From contig NC_009767.1 in assembly GCF_000017805.1 (NCBI RefSeq), positions 2,976,001-3,040,000 on the forward strand: a DNA stretch of 64,000 nucleotides, in the 5' to 3' direction. This document shows positions 34,976-43,878 of this stretch, in pieces. Each line of letters opens with the position of its first letter. The first letter of the stretch is position 1. A model generated the notes under the pieces. The model saw only the letters and a list, made by a program, of their open reading frames with translations, searched no databases and had not been told where the DNA came from. The position numbers were made by a program, and so were the translations under genes. Source of the stretch: Roseiflexus castenholzii DSM 13941 (GTDB lineage Bacteria > Chloroflexota > Chloroflexia > Chloroflexales > Roseiflexaceae).

Positions 34976-36634
34976 ATGACCGAAAAACAAAAAACCGTTG
35001 TCGCCGCTGCGCTCGGCGAATGTGTGCATGTTGCCGGCGTGATGAACTTTCTGCGCCTGGCGGAAGAAGCCGGCTGGCGCACGGTCTTTCTGGGTCCGGC
35101 CACGCCGATTGAGCGGGTGCTCGAAGCCGCGCGACAGGAGCAGGCCGATCTGGTTGGCGTGTCCTACCGCCTGACGCCGGAAACCGGCGCGCATCTCCTG
35201 GGGCGTTTCGCCGAAGCGGCAGACGATCTGCATGCCGCAGGGGTGCGTTTCGCCTTCGCCGGAACGCCGCCGCTGGCGGAGAAAGCCGCCACGCTCGGTT
35301 TCTTCGAGCAGGTGTTCGATGGCAGCGAACCGGCCGATCAGGTTCTGGCATATCTCAGGGGGCAAAATCCGGCACACGCAACCGAGGCGGATTTTCCGCA
35401 ACGCACCGTTGACCGCATTCGCTGGAAAGCGCCATTTCCCCTGATCCGTCATCACTTTGGTCTGCCGACGATGCAGGCGACCATCGATGGCATTGCGCGC
35501 ATCGCCGAAGCGCGCTGTCTCGATGTGATTTCGCTCGGCACCGATCAGGACGCCCAGGAGAACTTTTTCCGCCCCGAACGTCAGGACCCGGCGCGTACCG
35601 GCGCCGGCGGCGTGCCGGTGCGTAGCGCCGACGACTATCGCGCCCTCTACGCTGCCAGTCGACGTGGCAACTACCCGCTTATGCGCACCTACTCCGGCAC
35701 TGATGATTTCGTGCGCCTGGCAGAGTTGTATGTCGAAACGATCAACATCGCCTGGTGCGCCATCCCGCTCTTTTGGTTCAACCGCATGGACGGGCGCGGA
35801 CCGTGGGACCTGGAAGGGTCGATCCGCGAACATCAGACGATTATGCGCTGGTATGGCGAGCGGGACATTCCGGTTGAACTCAATGAGCCGCACCATTGGG
35901 GCATGCGCGATGCGCCCGATACGGTCTTTGTTGCCAGCGCCTATCTCTCGGCGTACAATGCGCGCGCGTTCGGCGTGCGCGACTATATCGCGCAACTGAT
36001 GTTCAACAGCCCGCCCGGTTTGTCCGATGCCATGGACCTGGCAAAGATGCTGGCGGTGATCGAGATTACTGCGCCGCTGGCAGGACCGGATTTCCGCATC
36101 TGGAAACAGACCCGCACCGGGTTGCTGAGTTACCCGGTTGATCCGGCTGCGTCGCGGGCGCATCTTTCGGCAAGCATTTACCTGCAAATGGCGCTGCGTC
36201 CGCACATCATTCACGTCGTTGGGCATACCGAAGCGCACCATGCTGCCACCGCCGATGATGTGATCGAAGCATGCGGCATAGCTCGCCGCGCTATTGAAAA
36301 CGCGCTGCGCGGGCAACCCGACATGACCGCCGATCCGTCCGTGCGCGCGCGAGCGGCGCAACTGGTCGAAGAAACCCATCTCCTCCTCAATGCGATGGCG
36401 CAACTTGCGCCTCCCGGCGTGACCGACCCGCTGACCGACCCCGCCACACTGACGAAAGCCGTGGAGATTGGACTGCTCGATGCTCCGCAATTGCGCAATA
36501 ACCCGTTCGCACCGGGTCGCGTCGCAACCCGCTTCATCAACGGCATGTGCCTGGCCGTCGATGCGCAGGGACGCCCGCTCGACGAGAAAGAACGCATCCG
36601 ACTGGCGCTGGATCATGCAACAATGTCAGCCTGA
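34976..36634 (+). CDS. B12-binding mutase-like protein (fused cobalamin domain and barrel)
   Basis: This protein has 552 residues. The first ~130 residues are a B12-binding Rossmann domain (KTVVAAALGECVHVAGVMNF, WRTVFLGPATPIERVL, ADLVGVSYRLTP, VRFAFAGTPPL). In the D-x-H-x-x-G loop the Asp is replaced by Cys (C16-V-H18-V-A-G21) while the His is kept. The rest looks like the barrel subunit of glutamate-mutase-type enzymes (WFNRMDGRGPWDLEGSIREH, ELNEPHHWGMRDAPD, SAYNARAFGVRDYIAQLM). Carbon-skeleton rearrangement of an amino acid is inferred. ATG 34976 follows GGAGGA. It is paired, 24 bp apart, with an opine dehydrogenase, which suggests a joint amino-acid pathway. Confidence 0.68.
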   Translation: MTEKQKTVVAAALGECVHVAGVMNFLRLAEEAGWRTVFLGPATPIERVLEAARQEQADLVGVSYRLTPETGAHLLGRFAEAADDLHAAGVRFAFAGTPPLAEKAATLGFFEQVFDGSEPADQVLAYLRGQNPAHATEADFPQRTVDRIRWKAPFPLIRHHFGLPTMQATIDGIARIAEARCLDVISLGTDQDAQENFFRPERQDPARTGAGGVPVRSADDYRALYAASRRGNYPLMRTYSGTDDFVRLAELYVETINIAWCAIPLFWFNRMDGRGPWDLEGSIREHQTIMRWYGERDIPVELNEPHHWGMRDAPDTVFVASAYLSAYNARAFGVRDYIAQLMFNSPPGLSDAMDLAKMLAVIEITAPLAGPDFRIWKQTRTGLLSYPVDPAASRAHLSASIYLQMALRPHIIHVVGHTEAHHAATADDVIEACGIARRAIENALRGQPDMTADPSVRARAAQLVEETHLLLNAMAQLAPPGVTDPLTDPATLTKAVEIGLLDAPQLRNNPFAPGRVATRFINGMCLAVDAQGRPLDEKERIRLALDHATMSA

Positions 36635-36658
36635 ATTTGACATAAAAGGAGAAACGTC

Positions 36659-37765
36659 ATGACATCCTCAACCCGCTACACCGTCATTGGCGCCGGGAAT
36701 GGCGGGAAGGCGATGGCAGCGCACCTGGCTCTGATGGGCTTTGAGACGACGCTCTACAATCGCACTCCCGAACATATCGAAGCCATCCGGCAGCGGCGTG
36801 GCATCGAACTGGACTCGGGCGAAACCGGTCCACGTGGTTTTGGTCAGCTGGCGCTGGTCACGTCGGATATGAAAGAGGCGCTCGACCGTTGCGATGTGGC
36901 GATGGTCGTTGTGCCTTCATCTGCGCACGCGGAAGTGGCGCGCGCGATGGCGCCGTACCTGCGCGATGGACAGATCATTCTTCTTCACCCCGGTCGTACC
37001 TGTGGCGCCATTGAGGTTGCTAAAGTGCTGCGCGACGAACGTTGTCGGGCGGATGTCACCGTTGCCGAAGCCGAGACGTTTATCTACGCCAGCCGCTCGG
37101 ACGGACCGGCGCAGGCGCGTATTTTTCGCATCAAGGAAGCGGTTCCACTGGCGGCGCTGCCAGCATACCGCACCGGCGATGTGCTCGGCGTGATCCGCGA
37201 TGCGTTTCCGCAGTACATCGATGGCGGCAACGTGCTGCGCACCGGTCTGAACAACATGGGGGCGATTTTCCATCCGGCACTGACCCTGCTCAACGCCGGG
37301 CGCATTGAGTCGACCCGCGGTGACTTTCAGTTCTACATCGACGGTGTAACTCCCTCGGTGGCGCGCGTGCTCGAAGTGATCGACCGTGAGCGCGTCACTG
37401 TTGCCGCCGCGCTCGGCATTCGCGCCCGCACCGCACAGGAGTGGCTGGCGCTGGCGTACAATGCCACCGGCGACTCGCTCTATGAAGCCATTCAAAATCA
37501 ACCGGGATACTATGGCATTAAGGCGCCGCCGACTCTCAACCACCGGTATATCTTCGAGGATGTGCCGATGAGTCTGGTGCCGATTGCTGCTCTTGGTCAG
37601 CGGTATGGCGTCGCGGTTGCCGGGATCGACAGTATCATCCGGTTGGCGTGCATCATTCACCGCACCGACTACTGGCGTCGCGGACGCACCCTCGATAGGC
37701 TTGGCATTGCCAATCTCAGCGTCAGCGAATTGACGCGCTATGTTGAAGAGGGAACGCTGGAGTAG
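36659..37765 (+). CDS. NAD(P)-dependent opine/octopine dehydrogenase-family protein
   Basis: This is a 368-residue dehydrogenase. The nucleotide fold starts YTVIGAGNGGKAMAAHLALMG. The C-terminal octopine dehydrogenase domain follows (NMGAIFHPALTLLNAGRIE, FYIDGVTPSVARVLE, LNHRYIFEDVPMSLVPIAALG). Conserved His/Asp positions of the family (FHP, HRYIFEDVP) are present. Such enzymes reductively couple an amino acid with a 2-oxo acid or the reverse. AAAGGAG precedes the ATG and it is tightly coupled to the mutase gene. The physiological substrate is unknown; the pairing hints that the mutase product is oxidised here. A palindrome array begins at the stop codon. Confidence 0.83.
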   Translation: MTSSTRYTVIGAGNGGKAMAAHLALMGFETTLYNRTPEHIEAIRQRRGIELDSGETGPRGFGQLALVTSDMKEALDRCDVAMVVVPSSAHAEVARAMAPYLRDGQIILLHPGRTCGAIEVAKVLRDERCRADVTVAEAETFIYASRSDGPAQARIFRIKEAVPLAALPAYRTGDVLGVIRDAFPQYIDGGNVLRTGLNNMGAIFHPALTLLNAGRIESTRGDFQFYIDGVTPSVARVLEVIDRERVTVAAALGIRARTAQEWLALAYNATGDSLYEAIQNQPGYYGIKAPPTLNHRYIFEDVPMSLVPIAALGQRYGVAVAGIDSIIRLACIIHRTDYWRRGRTLDRLGIANLSVSELTRYVEEGTLE

Positions 37766-37767
37766 GG

Positions 37768-38655
37768 TGAGAGGCGAGAGGCGAGAGGCAAGAGGCGTCC
37801 GACAAGGGCGTCGCGCGAGATGTATCTCGCATTTGTGGAGATGCGAGCGGCGAGAGGCGAGAGCGTAGCGCGAGATTTATCTCGCATTTGTGGAGAGGGG
37901 AGGGGCGAGAGGCGTCCGACAAGGGCGTCGCGCGAGATGTATCTCGCATTTGTGGAGAGAGGCAAGGGCGTCGCGCGAGATGTATCTCGCATTTGTGGAG
38001 AGGGGCGAGAGCGTAGCGCGAGATGTATCTCGCATTTGTGGAGAGGGGAGGGGCGAGAGGCGCGAAGGTCCCGACAAGGGCGTCGCGCGAGATGTATCTC
38101 GCATTTGTGGAGAGGCGAGAGGCGAGAGGTGAGAGGGAAGAGGCGAGAGGCAAGAGGCGAGAGGCAAGAGGCGAGAGGCGTCCGACAAGGGCGTCGCGCG
38201 AGATGTATCCCGCATTTGCGGAGAGAGGCGAGGGCGTAGCGCGAGATTTATCTCGCATTTGTGGAGCGGCGAGAGGCGAGCGGCGAGGGCGTCGCGCGAG
38301 ATGTATCTCGCATTTGTGGAGATGCGAGCGGCGAGAGGCGAGAGCGTAGCGCGAGATTTATCTCGCATTTGTGGAGAGGGGAGGGGCGAGAGGCGTCCGA
38401 CAAGGGCGTCGCGCGAGATGTATCCCGCATTTATGGAGAGGGGAGAGGCGAGAGGCGCGGGGTGAGAGGGGAGCGGTGAGCGGTGAGCGGTGAGAGGCAA
38501 GAGGCAAGAGGCAAGAGGCGAGAGGTGAGAGGCGCGGGGTGAGAGGGGAGATGTGAGAGGGGAGCGGTGAGAGGCAAGAGGCGTCCGACAAGGGCGTCGC
38601 GCGAGATGTATCTCGCATTTATGGAGAGGGGAGAGGCGAGAGGCGAGAGGGGAAA
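37768..38655. repeat. Array of 12 short palindromes in purine-rich spacers
   Basis: The core GCGAGAT-GT-ATCTCGC or GCGAGAT-TT-ATCTCGC, followed by ATTTGTGGAG, occurs at about 37815, 37870, 37932, 37975, 38018, 38087, 38198, 38241, 38296, 38351, 38413 and 38601. GT cores are mostly preceded by GACAAGGGCGTC, TT cores by GAGAGCGTA. Two GT cores carry ATCCCGC. Spacers of 25-190 bp consist of GAGAGGCGAGAGGC-type repeats. Long frames in this array on either strand are low-complexity artefacts. The stretch 38656-38988 has a palindromic GACCGGCTGCGCCGGTC also seen near 10.2 kb, and no gene. Confidence 0.9.
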
Positions 38656-38988
38656 GGCATGGGGCAAGAGGATCAAACCCGGGGTGGGCGACGGGATTGC
38701 TTCGACCGGCTGCGCCGGTCTCGTAATGACAGCGCACCCCGGCACGGGGATGTCCGCGCGCGCGGCGCCGGTCTCCCTGCTCCCGCGTGCGGGTTTGGGG
38801 ATCATCGGGGATCGCGTGAGATCACGGGGGCGCCGGTTGGTGAACTCCCTGCTCCCGCGTGCGGGAGAGGGGTAGGGGGCGAGGGCACAACGGCGCATCC
38901 CAACGCCATGCATGCCCGCTATGAGCATGCGCGCAGTCCGTCCTTGAACCCGGATCAGAGAGTGGCAGATGAAAGGAGCGTAACGCCT

Positions 38989-40485
38989 ATGTGTGGTATA
39001 GCAGGCGTCTACCGCAGCACCGATGGAACAGGCATTGAGCGCATGCTTGCCTGGCTCAGCCATCGCGGACCGGACGGACGCGGCGTTGTTGCCGCCGATA
39101 GTGGCGTGTTAGGGCATACACGCCTGGCGATTATCGATCTGGATGGCGGCAGGCAACCAATGGAGCACGATGGCGCACTGATCTGCTTCAACGGTGAGAT
39201 CTACAACTACCGCGCGCTGCGCAACCGGTATCTGCGTGGGCAGGCGCTGGAGACCGATAGCGACACTGAAGTGTTGCTGCGCCTGTACCGCACGCTCGGT
39301 CCTGGATGTGTGCGTCTGCTCGAAGGCATGTTCGCCTTCGCCATCCTTGATGGCGACGATCTGTTCCTGGCGCGCGATCCGATTGGCATCAAGCCGCTCT
39401 ACCTGGCGCGGAGCGGCGATGCTCTTCTGTTCGCATCCGAAATCAAGGCGCTGGCGTTGCACGCTGATCAGGTGACAACGTTTCCTCCCGGTACATGGTA
39501 CCACTCGCGTTTCGGCAGCCATACGTACTACGAGATTGCTCAGGGATGGCCCCAGAGCGGCATGTTCGAGACGCCCGATCAGGCGATCACGGCGATTCGC
39601 GCCGTCTTGCGTGCGGCTGTTCACAAACGTCTACTGGCGGATGTTCCCGTCGGCGTCAGCTTGAGCGGCGGACTCGACAGCAGTATCATTGCGCTTCTGG
39701 CGTGCGCCGAACTCGACCAGGTCGAAACCTTCGCAGTCGGAATGGAGGGCAGCGCCGACCTGGAGGCCGCGCGTCAGATGGCGCGCTACCTGGGAACGCA
39801 CCATCATGAGTATGTCTACACCCGCGCCGAGATGGAGGCCGCGCTGCCCGATGTCATCTACTATCTCGAGTCGGCCGATCCGGCGCTGGTGCGCAGTGCG
39901 CTGCCGAACTACTTTCTGGCGAGGTTGGCGTCGGAGCGGGTCAAAGTTATCCTGACCGGCGAAGGCGCCGATGAGTTATACGCCGGGTACGACTATATGC
40001 GATCCATTGCGTCGCCAGAAGACCTGCACCGTGAACTTGAGACGTCGATCCGCGAGTTACACCGCACCAACCTTCAGCGCGCCGACCGCATGTTTATGGC
40101 ATTCGGCGTCGAAGCGCGCGTGCCATTTTTGGACGTTGAGTCGATTGCTCTGGCGTTGAGCCTGCCGTCGGAATGGAAGCAGGCGGCGCCTGGCGAACCG
40201 ACAAAAATGCTGCTTCGCCGGGCATTCGCCGACGAGTTGCCCGAGTCGATTGTGCAGCGACCGAAGCAGAAGTTTTCCGCTGGCGCCGGTTCGATGTATG
40301 AACTTGCAAAGGTTGCCGAGGAACGGTTCGACAACCGGACCTTTGCGCGCGAACGTCAACGCCTGTTGCACCGGTGGGGCTATCGTCTGCGCAATAAAGA
40401 AGCGCTCTACTACCTCGATACGCTGCGCGCTGTGCTCCCTGAGCGCCTGATCATGCCCGAAATGGGAGTGAGCCGGAGCCTGTGA
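38989..40485 (+). CDS. asnB: Glutamine-dependent asparagine synthase
   Basis: This 498-residue enzyme converts aspartate plus glutamine plus ATP to asparagine. The N-terminal nucleophile domain starts MCGIAGVYRS, with Cys2 exposed after Met removal, and includes RLAIIDLDGG and ICFNGEIYNYRALR. The synthase domain has the PP-loop VGVSLSGGLDSSIIA and ILTGEGADELYAGYDY. The frame is open far upstream, but only ATG 38989 (AAAGGAG before it) gives the essential N-terminal cysteine. It is shorter than E. coli AsnB (about 554) but complete in motifs. An asparagine-synthase-like amidotransferase of another pathway is the main alternative. Confidence 0.9.
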   Translation: MCGIAGVYRSTDGTGIERMLAWLSHRGPDGRGVVAADSGVLGHTRLAIIDLDGGRQPMEHDGALICFNGEIYNYRALRNRYLRGQALETDSDTEVLLRLYRTLGPGCVRLLEGMFAFAILDGDDLFLARDPIGIKPLYLARSGDALLFASEIKALALHADQVTTFPPGTWYHSRFGSHTYYEIAQGWPQSGMFETPDQAITAIRAVLRAAVHKRLLADVPVGVSLSGGLDSSIIALLACAELDQVETFAVGMEGSADLEAARQMARYLGTHHHEYVYTRAEMEAALPDVIYYLESADPALVRSALPNYFLARLASERVKVILTGEGADELYAGYDYMRSIASPEDLHRELETSIRELHRTNLQRADRMFMAFGVEARVPFLDVESIALALSLPSEWKQAAPGEPTKMLLRRAFADELPESIVQRPKQKFSAGAGSMYELAKVAEERFDNRTFARERQRLLHRWGYRLRNKEALYYLDTLRAVLPERLIMPEMGVSRSL

Positions 40486-40531
40486 ACGTGAGACGTTGCC
40501 TGCGGCACGCCCCCCTGTGCCCGCGCAATGA

Positions 40532-40701
40532 CCCTACGCAGCGCGTCGCTCCGGGGCAGGTATGGTGAAACATCCAGCGCGTGCGAGCGCAGAGGTGCTC
40601 CGATCAGGGCAGGTATGGTGAAACATCATTGCCGATTTGCCGTCCTATGACCTGCTCCTAGACCTACGCAGCGCGTCGCTCCAGGGCAGGTATGGTGAAA
40701 G
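40532..40701. repeat. Direct repeat cluster with GGGCAGGTATGGTGAAA
   Basis: CCTACGCAGCGCGTCGCTCC-GGGCAGGTATGGTGAAA occurs at 40532-40568 (continuing ACATC) and, with one change, at 40664-40701. A shortened copy (GGGCAGGTATGGTGAAACATC) lies at 40607-40627. It fills the gap between asnB and the next gene. Confidence 0.8.
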
Positions 40702-40830
40702 GTGGAATGGGTGAAAGTTGGGTCAAGCAGGCTAATCCCTAACCCTTAACCCCAAATGAACAGATCGTCACTTGCGAGCAGTGAAAGGGTTATGCTATTC
40801 TTGTTACGACTATCACAAGAAAGGCGACTC

Positions 40831-41232
40831 ATGGAACTGACAACGATCATCCAGGTGACGCCCGGACGTTTGATCGGTCTGGCGCCGGACGGTGACCTCC
40901 GGCTGGTCTGGGATTACACGACGATCCGTATTCCAGTGTTCGATCTGCCGCATCTGGCGGCGCTCCTCGATCTATGGCTGCTGGAGGAAGAGCCGCCGCT
41001 GTTGCGCCGTGGCTACTACCGCCTGATGCATAGCCCGGAAGGCGGGTATCAGTTGTGGCTGCACACCGCCGGTCTGTGGTTGAGTCATCAGGATGTGCAT
41101 ATCCTCATGACTCTGGTCAATGCAACCGTTGAGGAACTCTGCCGCCCGTTGTGTCGTCAACCAAAAGCGCCGTTTGGACTGGGGTATCGGAAGTTTATTG
41201 CGTCTCCGCGCAAAGGGCACAACCAGAACTAA
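40831..41232 (+). CDS. Hypothetical protein, 133 residues
   Basis: I recognise no domain. The protein reads MELTTIIQVTPGRLIGLAPDG, LRLVWDYTTIRIPVFDLPHLAALLDLWLLEEE, YYRLMHSPEGGYQLWLHTAGLWLSHQDVHIL and VNATVEELCRPL, ending with a basic tail. The composition is mixed hydrophobic/charged, so it looks like a real soluble protein. ATG 40831 (AAAGGCG upstream) is preferred to 40756, since residues before MELTT are not alike in character. It is followed by a long hairpin shared with dps. Confidence 0.55.
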   Translation: MELTTIIQVTPGRLIGLAPDGDLRLVWDYTTIRIPVFDLPHLAALLDLWLLEEEPPLLRRGYYRLMHSPEGGYQLWLHTAGLWLSHQDVHILMTLVNATVEELCRPLCRQPKAPFGLGYRKFIASPRKGHNQN

Positions 41233-41235
41233 GTA

Positions 41236-41287
41236 AGGGCGGGACTGAGTCCTGCCCTCCCGGGTGCGGGTCTCAGTCCCGCCCTTG
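41236..41287. terminator. Bidirectional hairpin between the hypothetical gene and dps
   Basis: AAGGGCGGGACTGAG (41236-41250) pairs perfectly with CTCAGTCCCGCCCTT (41273-41287) over 15 bp with a 22-nt loop, between two convergent genes. No T tract follows. Confidence 0.6.
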
Positions 41288-41317
41288 CATCATAGCGCTA
41301 CACCACCTGGACGACTG

Positions 41318-41845
41318 CTAGCCCTGGTTGCGCTCCTCAATATGCGCGCGCAGCATCCACGCCATCTTCTCGTGCTTTTCCATCAGCGTCGTGAGGAAGT
41401 CGCTCGTGCCCATATCGTCGTACTGCTCATCACAGGCGCGCAGGTCCTGGCGCAGGTGGCGAATGATCGCCTCGTGATCGGCGACCAATTGCCGCACCAT
41501 GCCACGTTCATCGGGCAGGTCGCCGGGATGCTCGGCGAGTGTCGCCAGCTGGAGAAACTCCGTCATCGTGCCGGGCGCGGCCGGTCCCAGCATGCGAATG
41601 CGCTCGGCAATATCGTCGATGTCGTCGGCAAGCGCCTCATACTGCTGCTGAAACAGCGCATGAAGCGGACCAAACGCCATTCCGACCAGGTTCCAGTGAT
41701 AGTTGCGCAACCGGGTGTAGAGCACGTGCTCATCCGCCAGCAAACGGCTCAAAATTGCGGTCACGCCCTGAATACTCGTTTCGCTCAAGCCAATATCAGG
41801 CTTCGGGGTCGTTGTGATACGTCCCGTTCCAATCTCGGCGCTCAT
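41318..41845 (-). CDS. dps: Dps-family DNA-binding ferritin
   Basis: This is a 175-residue Dps-like mini-ferritin. The ferroxidase/metal motif is LRNYHWNLVGMAFGPLHALFQQQYEALADDIDDIAERI (cited as its two ends: LRNYHWN and ALADDIDDIAERI), with His and Asp/Glu ligands. The helices end LMEKHEKMAWMLRAHIEE. It forms a 12-mer that stores iron and protects DNA from peroxide. AAAGGAG precedes the ATG at 41845. The short N-terminal tail (IGTGRITTTPKPDIGLSE) is not lysine-rich, so direct DNA binding is doubtful. Confidence 0.9.
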   Translation of the reverse strand: MSAEIGTGRITTTPKPDIGLSETSIQGVTAILSRLLADEHVLYTRLRNYHWNLVGMAFGPLHALFQQQYEALADDIDDIAERIRMLGPAAPGTMTEFLQLATLAEHPGDLPDERGMVRQLVADHEAIIRHLRQDLRACDEQYDDMGTSDFLTTLMEKHEKMAWMLRAHIEERNQG

Positions 41846-41944
41846 CGTGAACTCCTTTCCATTGTCACTCTATGCACAGAAATGGTGCTGTGATGAGATG
41901 CATATATAACGGTACCAGAAATTGAGACAAGAAGCAAGCACTCG

Positions 41945-42286
41945 TCAACCCTGACTGTTTTTCTGGCTCACCGGTTCCTGGCGGGACGGCGCTTTCGCGC
42001 GCAGTTGTTCGTTCTCTTTCTCAAGTTGGGCGATCCGCTGCTCCAGCGCCGCCTGCGCCTTGCTCAACCGCCGTTCGCGCAGCGAATGGCGAATGCCGCT
42101 GTACCCGGTAAATAATCCGACCAGCGTGGCGCCTGCGATCACCGCCAGAATCATGACCAACGACAGCGAAATCGGACCGGATGTGAACATCAAAAAGCGC
42201 ACTTCGACCGGCTGCGGATTCTGCACGCCGAACAATACCAGCATCACTGAGAGCACGGTCATCAGAATGAACATCACTACCCGCAT
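41945..42286 (-). CDS. LapA-domain membrane protein
   Basis: This 113-residue protein has two membrane helices (VVMFILMTVLSVMLVLFGVQN and ISLSLVMILAVIAGATLVGLFTG) joined by a short loop with PQPVEVRFLMF, as in LapA/YciS. A cytoplasmic coiled coil follows (KAQAALEQRIAQLEKENEQLRAK). In E. coli LapA works in lipopolysaccharide assembly, but this organism probably lacks LPS, so the role here is open. GAGGT precedes the ATG. Confidence 0.75.
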   Translation of the reverse strand: MRVVMFILMTVLSVMLVLFGVQNPQPVEVRFLMFTSGPISLSLVMILAVIAGATLVGLFTGYSGIRHSLRERRLSKAQAALEQRIAQLEKENEQLRAKAPSRQEPVSQKNSQG

Positions 42287-42501
42287 GGGCGACCTCTACA
42301 ACAGTGTTCGCGTCGTTTGTGAGCACAACTATCATAGCATAGAGTTGTCGGACTGGAAATCGTTATTGAACGCTCCTGGCTTTCTTGGCGCTTCCAGAAT
42401 TGTTCTGTCACAGGCGATTGCGGAACATCTTCCGGCGGGCGTCTCGCCTGCAACAGCGGCGGCATCGCGCCCATTGGCGCGCGGGCTGGCTGACCTGTAT
42501 A

Positions 42502-42650
42502 ATACCAATGACGATTGACGATGCCGCATGCGGGTCATTCCGAGCGCAGCGACGGGTCATTCCGAGCGCAGCGAGGAATCTGCGCGGGTCGCGCACGCCC
42601 CCGCGCGCTGCGCGAGGTGACCATGCCGGATGGTCACAGATAATTGGTAT
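42502..42650 (+). repeat. Dispersed palindromic-ended element, copy 5
   Basis: ATACCAATGAC (42502-42512) to TAATTGGTAT (42641-42650). It contains two tandem GGGTCATTCCGAGCGCAGCGA units. On each side is a duplicated GCGGCGGCATCGCGCCCATTGGCGCGCGGG block (about 42459 and 42710). The remaining sequence 42651-42835 shows no gene. Confidence 0.9.
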
Positions 42651-42835
42651 AAATACCACATGTGCCGCCACTATGGGCGCACGGGGGTCGCGCTCGCAAC
42701 GGCGGCGGCATCGCGCCCATTGGCGCGCGGGCGTCGCGCTCGCATTGGAGAAGAGAATTGCCCGCCCTTAACAACAAACAGGGGCGAGATCGGATGATCC
42801 CACCCCTGCCCTGGATCGTTGAGCGATCGATAAGG

Positions 42836-43615
42836 CTAAGCCACGCGGCGGCGCATCACCAGACCTGCGCCGATCAGCGCCATAGCCGCAACCAGCGCCC
42901 ACATTGCGATGCCCGTTTCGCCGCCGGTGCGCGGCAGCGCTGCCGGAGCGGCGGCTGGCGTCGTTACGGCGACCTCGACCTTGATGTTCGCCAACTCGCC
43001 GACGGCGAACACGTCGTAGATCTTGCCGGCCTCCAGGCGCGTGCCTTTCAAGTCCAGCACGACGGCAGTGCCACCCGCCGGAGTGACTTGCAGATCATAC
43101 GAACCGGCATCGACCGGCAGGTAGTTGCTGGCATTCGGGAATGCCAGATTCGAGATCAGCGTCGGACCACCGGCAACCTTGATGTCCACCGCCGGCGCAT
43201 CCGGCGAGAAGTGGATCACGCGCACATGCGCCTTACCTGCTGCCGGCGCCGTCAGGTCGTCCATCAGAATGGTCGGCTTGATCTCTGCCAGTTTGCCGGT
43301 TGCGGCGATGGTGTACGCTTTGCCAGCCTCGATTCGAACCCCCTTCGCATCGATGACGACCGGCGACGTGGCGCCTGCCGGAACAACCTGGATGTCGTAG
43401 CTGCCTGCCGGCAGATCGAGATAGGCGCTGGCGGCGAAGAACGGAACGTTGGTGAGCGCCCTGTTGCCGTTGACAATCACATCAACAGCCGGAGCGTCCG
43501 GCGAGGCGTGAATGACACGCACCTTGGCTGTGGCGACCTGGGCGAATGCCGCCGGCGCCACGGCCAGCGCGATCAGCGCGCCGAGCAGGAGAAGAATCCA
43601 CGACTTGCTTCGCAT
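42836..43615 (-). CDS. Cell-surface DUF4397 protein with LPXTG-like tail
   Basis: This is a 259-residue secreted protein. A signal peptide (SKSWILLLLGALIALAVAPAAFA) is followed by two DUF4397 repeats (~26-115 and ~125-215, each beginning KVRVIHASPDAPAVDVIVNG or VRVIHFSPDAPAVDIKVAGG). The C-terminus has ALPRTGGETG, a hydrophobic helix and RRRVA, the layout of an LPXTG cell-wall anchor. GGAGGA precedes the ATG at 43615. The DUF4397 function is not known to me; a beta-sandwich surface role is likely. Sortase is not in the window. Confidence 0.82.
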   Translation of the reverse strand: MRSKSWILLLLGALIALAVAPAAFAQVATAKVRVIHASPDAPAVDVIVNGNRALTNVPFFAASAYLDLPAGSYDIQVVPAGATSPVVIDAKGVRIEAGKAYTIAATGKLAEIKPTILMDDLTAPAAGKAHVRVIHFSPDAPAVDIKVAGGPTLISNLAFPNASNYLPVDAGSYDLQVTPAGGTAVVLDLKGTRLEAGKIYDVFAVGELANIKVEVAVTTPAAAPAALPRTGGETGIAMWALVAAMALIGAGLVMRRRVA

Positions 43616-43878
43616 GATAAACCTGTCCTCCTTCGATACATCGTGCTGCCAGTCACTTTGCTGTGCAGCTGCTTTGCACTTTCATAACAGGTAACGAATG
43701 AGGTGCGAAATCGGATTTATTCTCAGTGAAATCTCATCTTGGGCGGAACCGGCGAGGGAAGGAGGCAGGGTCTCGATTGTGGTGTACACGTGGCGCAAGA
43801 TTAATCTTGCGCCACGAATAGCCGCCACTTGCGGCATACAACCGGGAAGGAACGGGTGATCCGCCCAATCCGGGCGTC

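Noticed and set aside
37768..38655. CRISPR array
   Set aside because: The repeated core is a short palindrome with uneven, mutually similar purine-rich spacers; no cas genes nearby.
37877..38737. Several 60-290 codon frames in the palindrome array
   Set aside because: They translate the repeats (RASREMYLAF, SRICGE, CEIHLARR) and cannot encode a folded protein.
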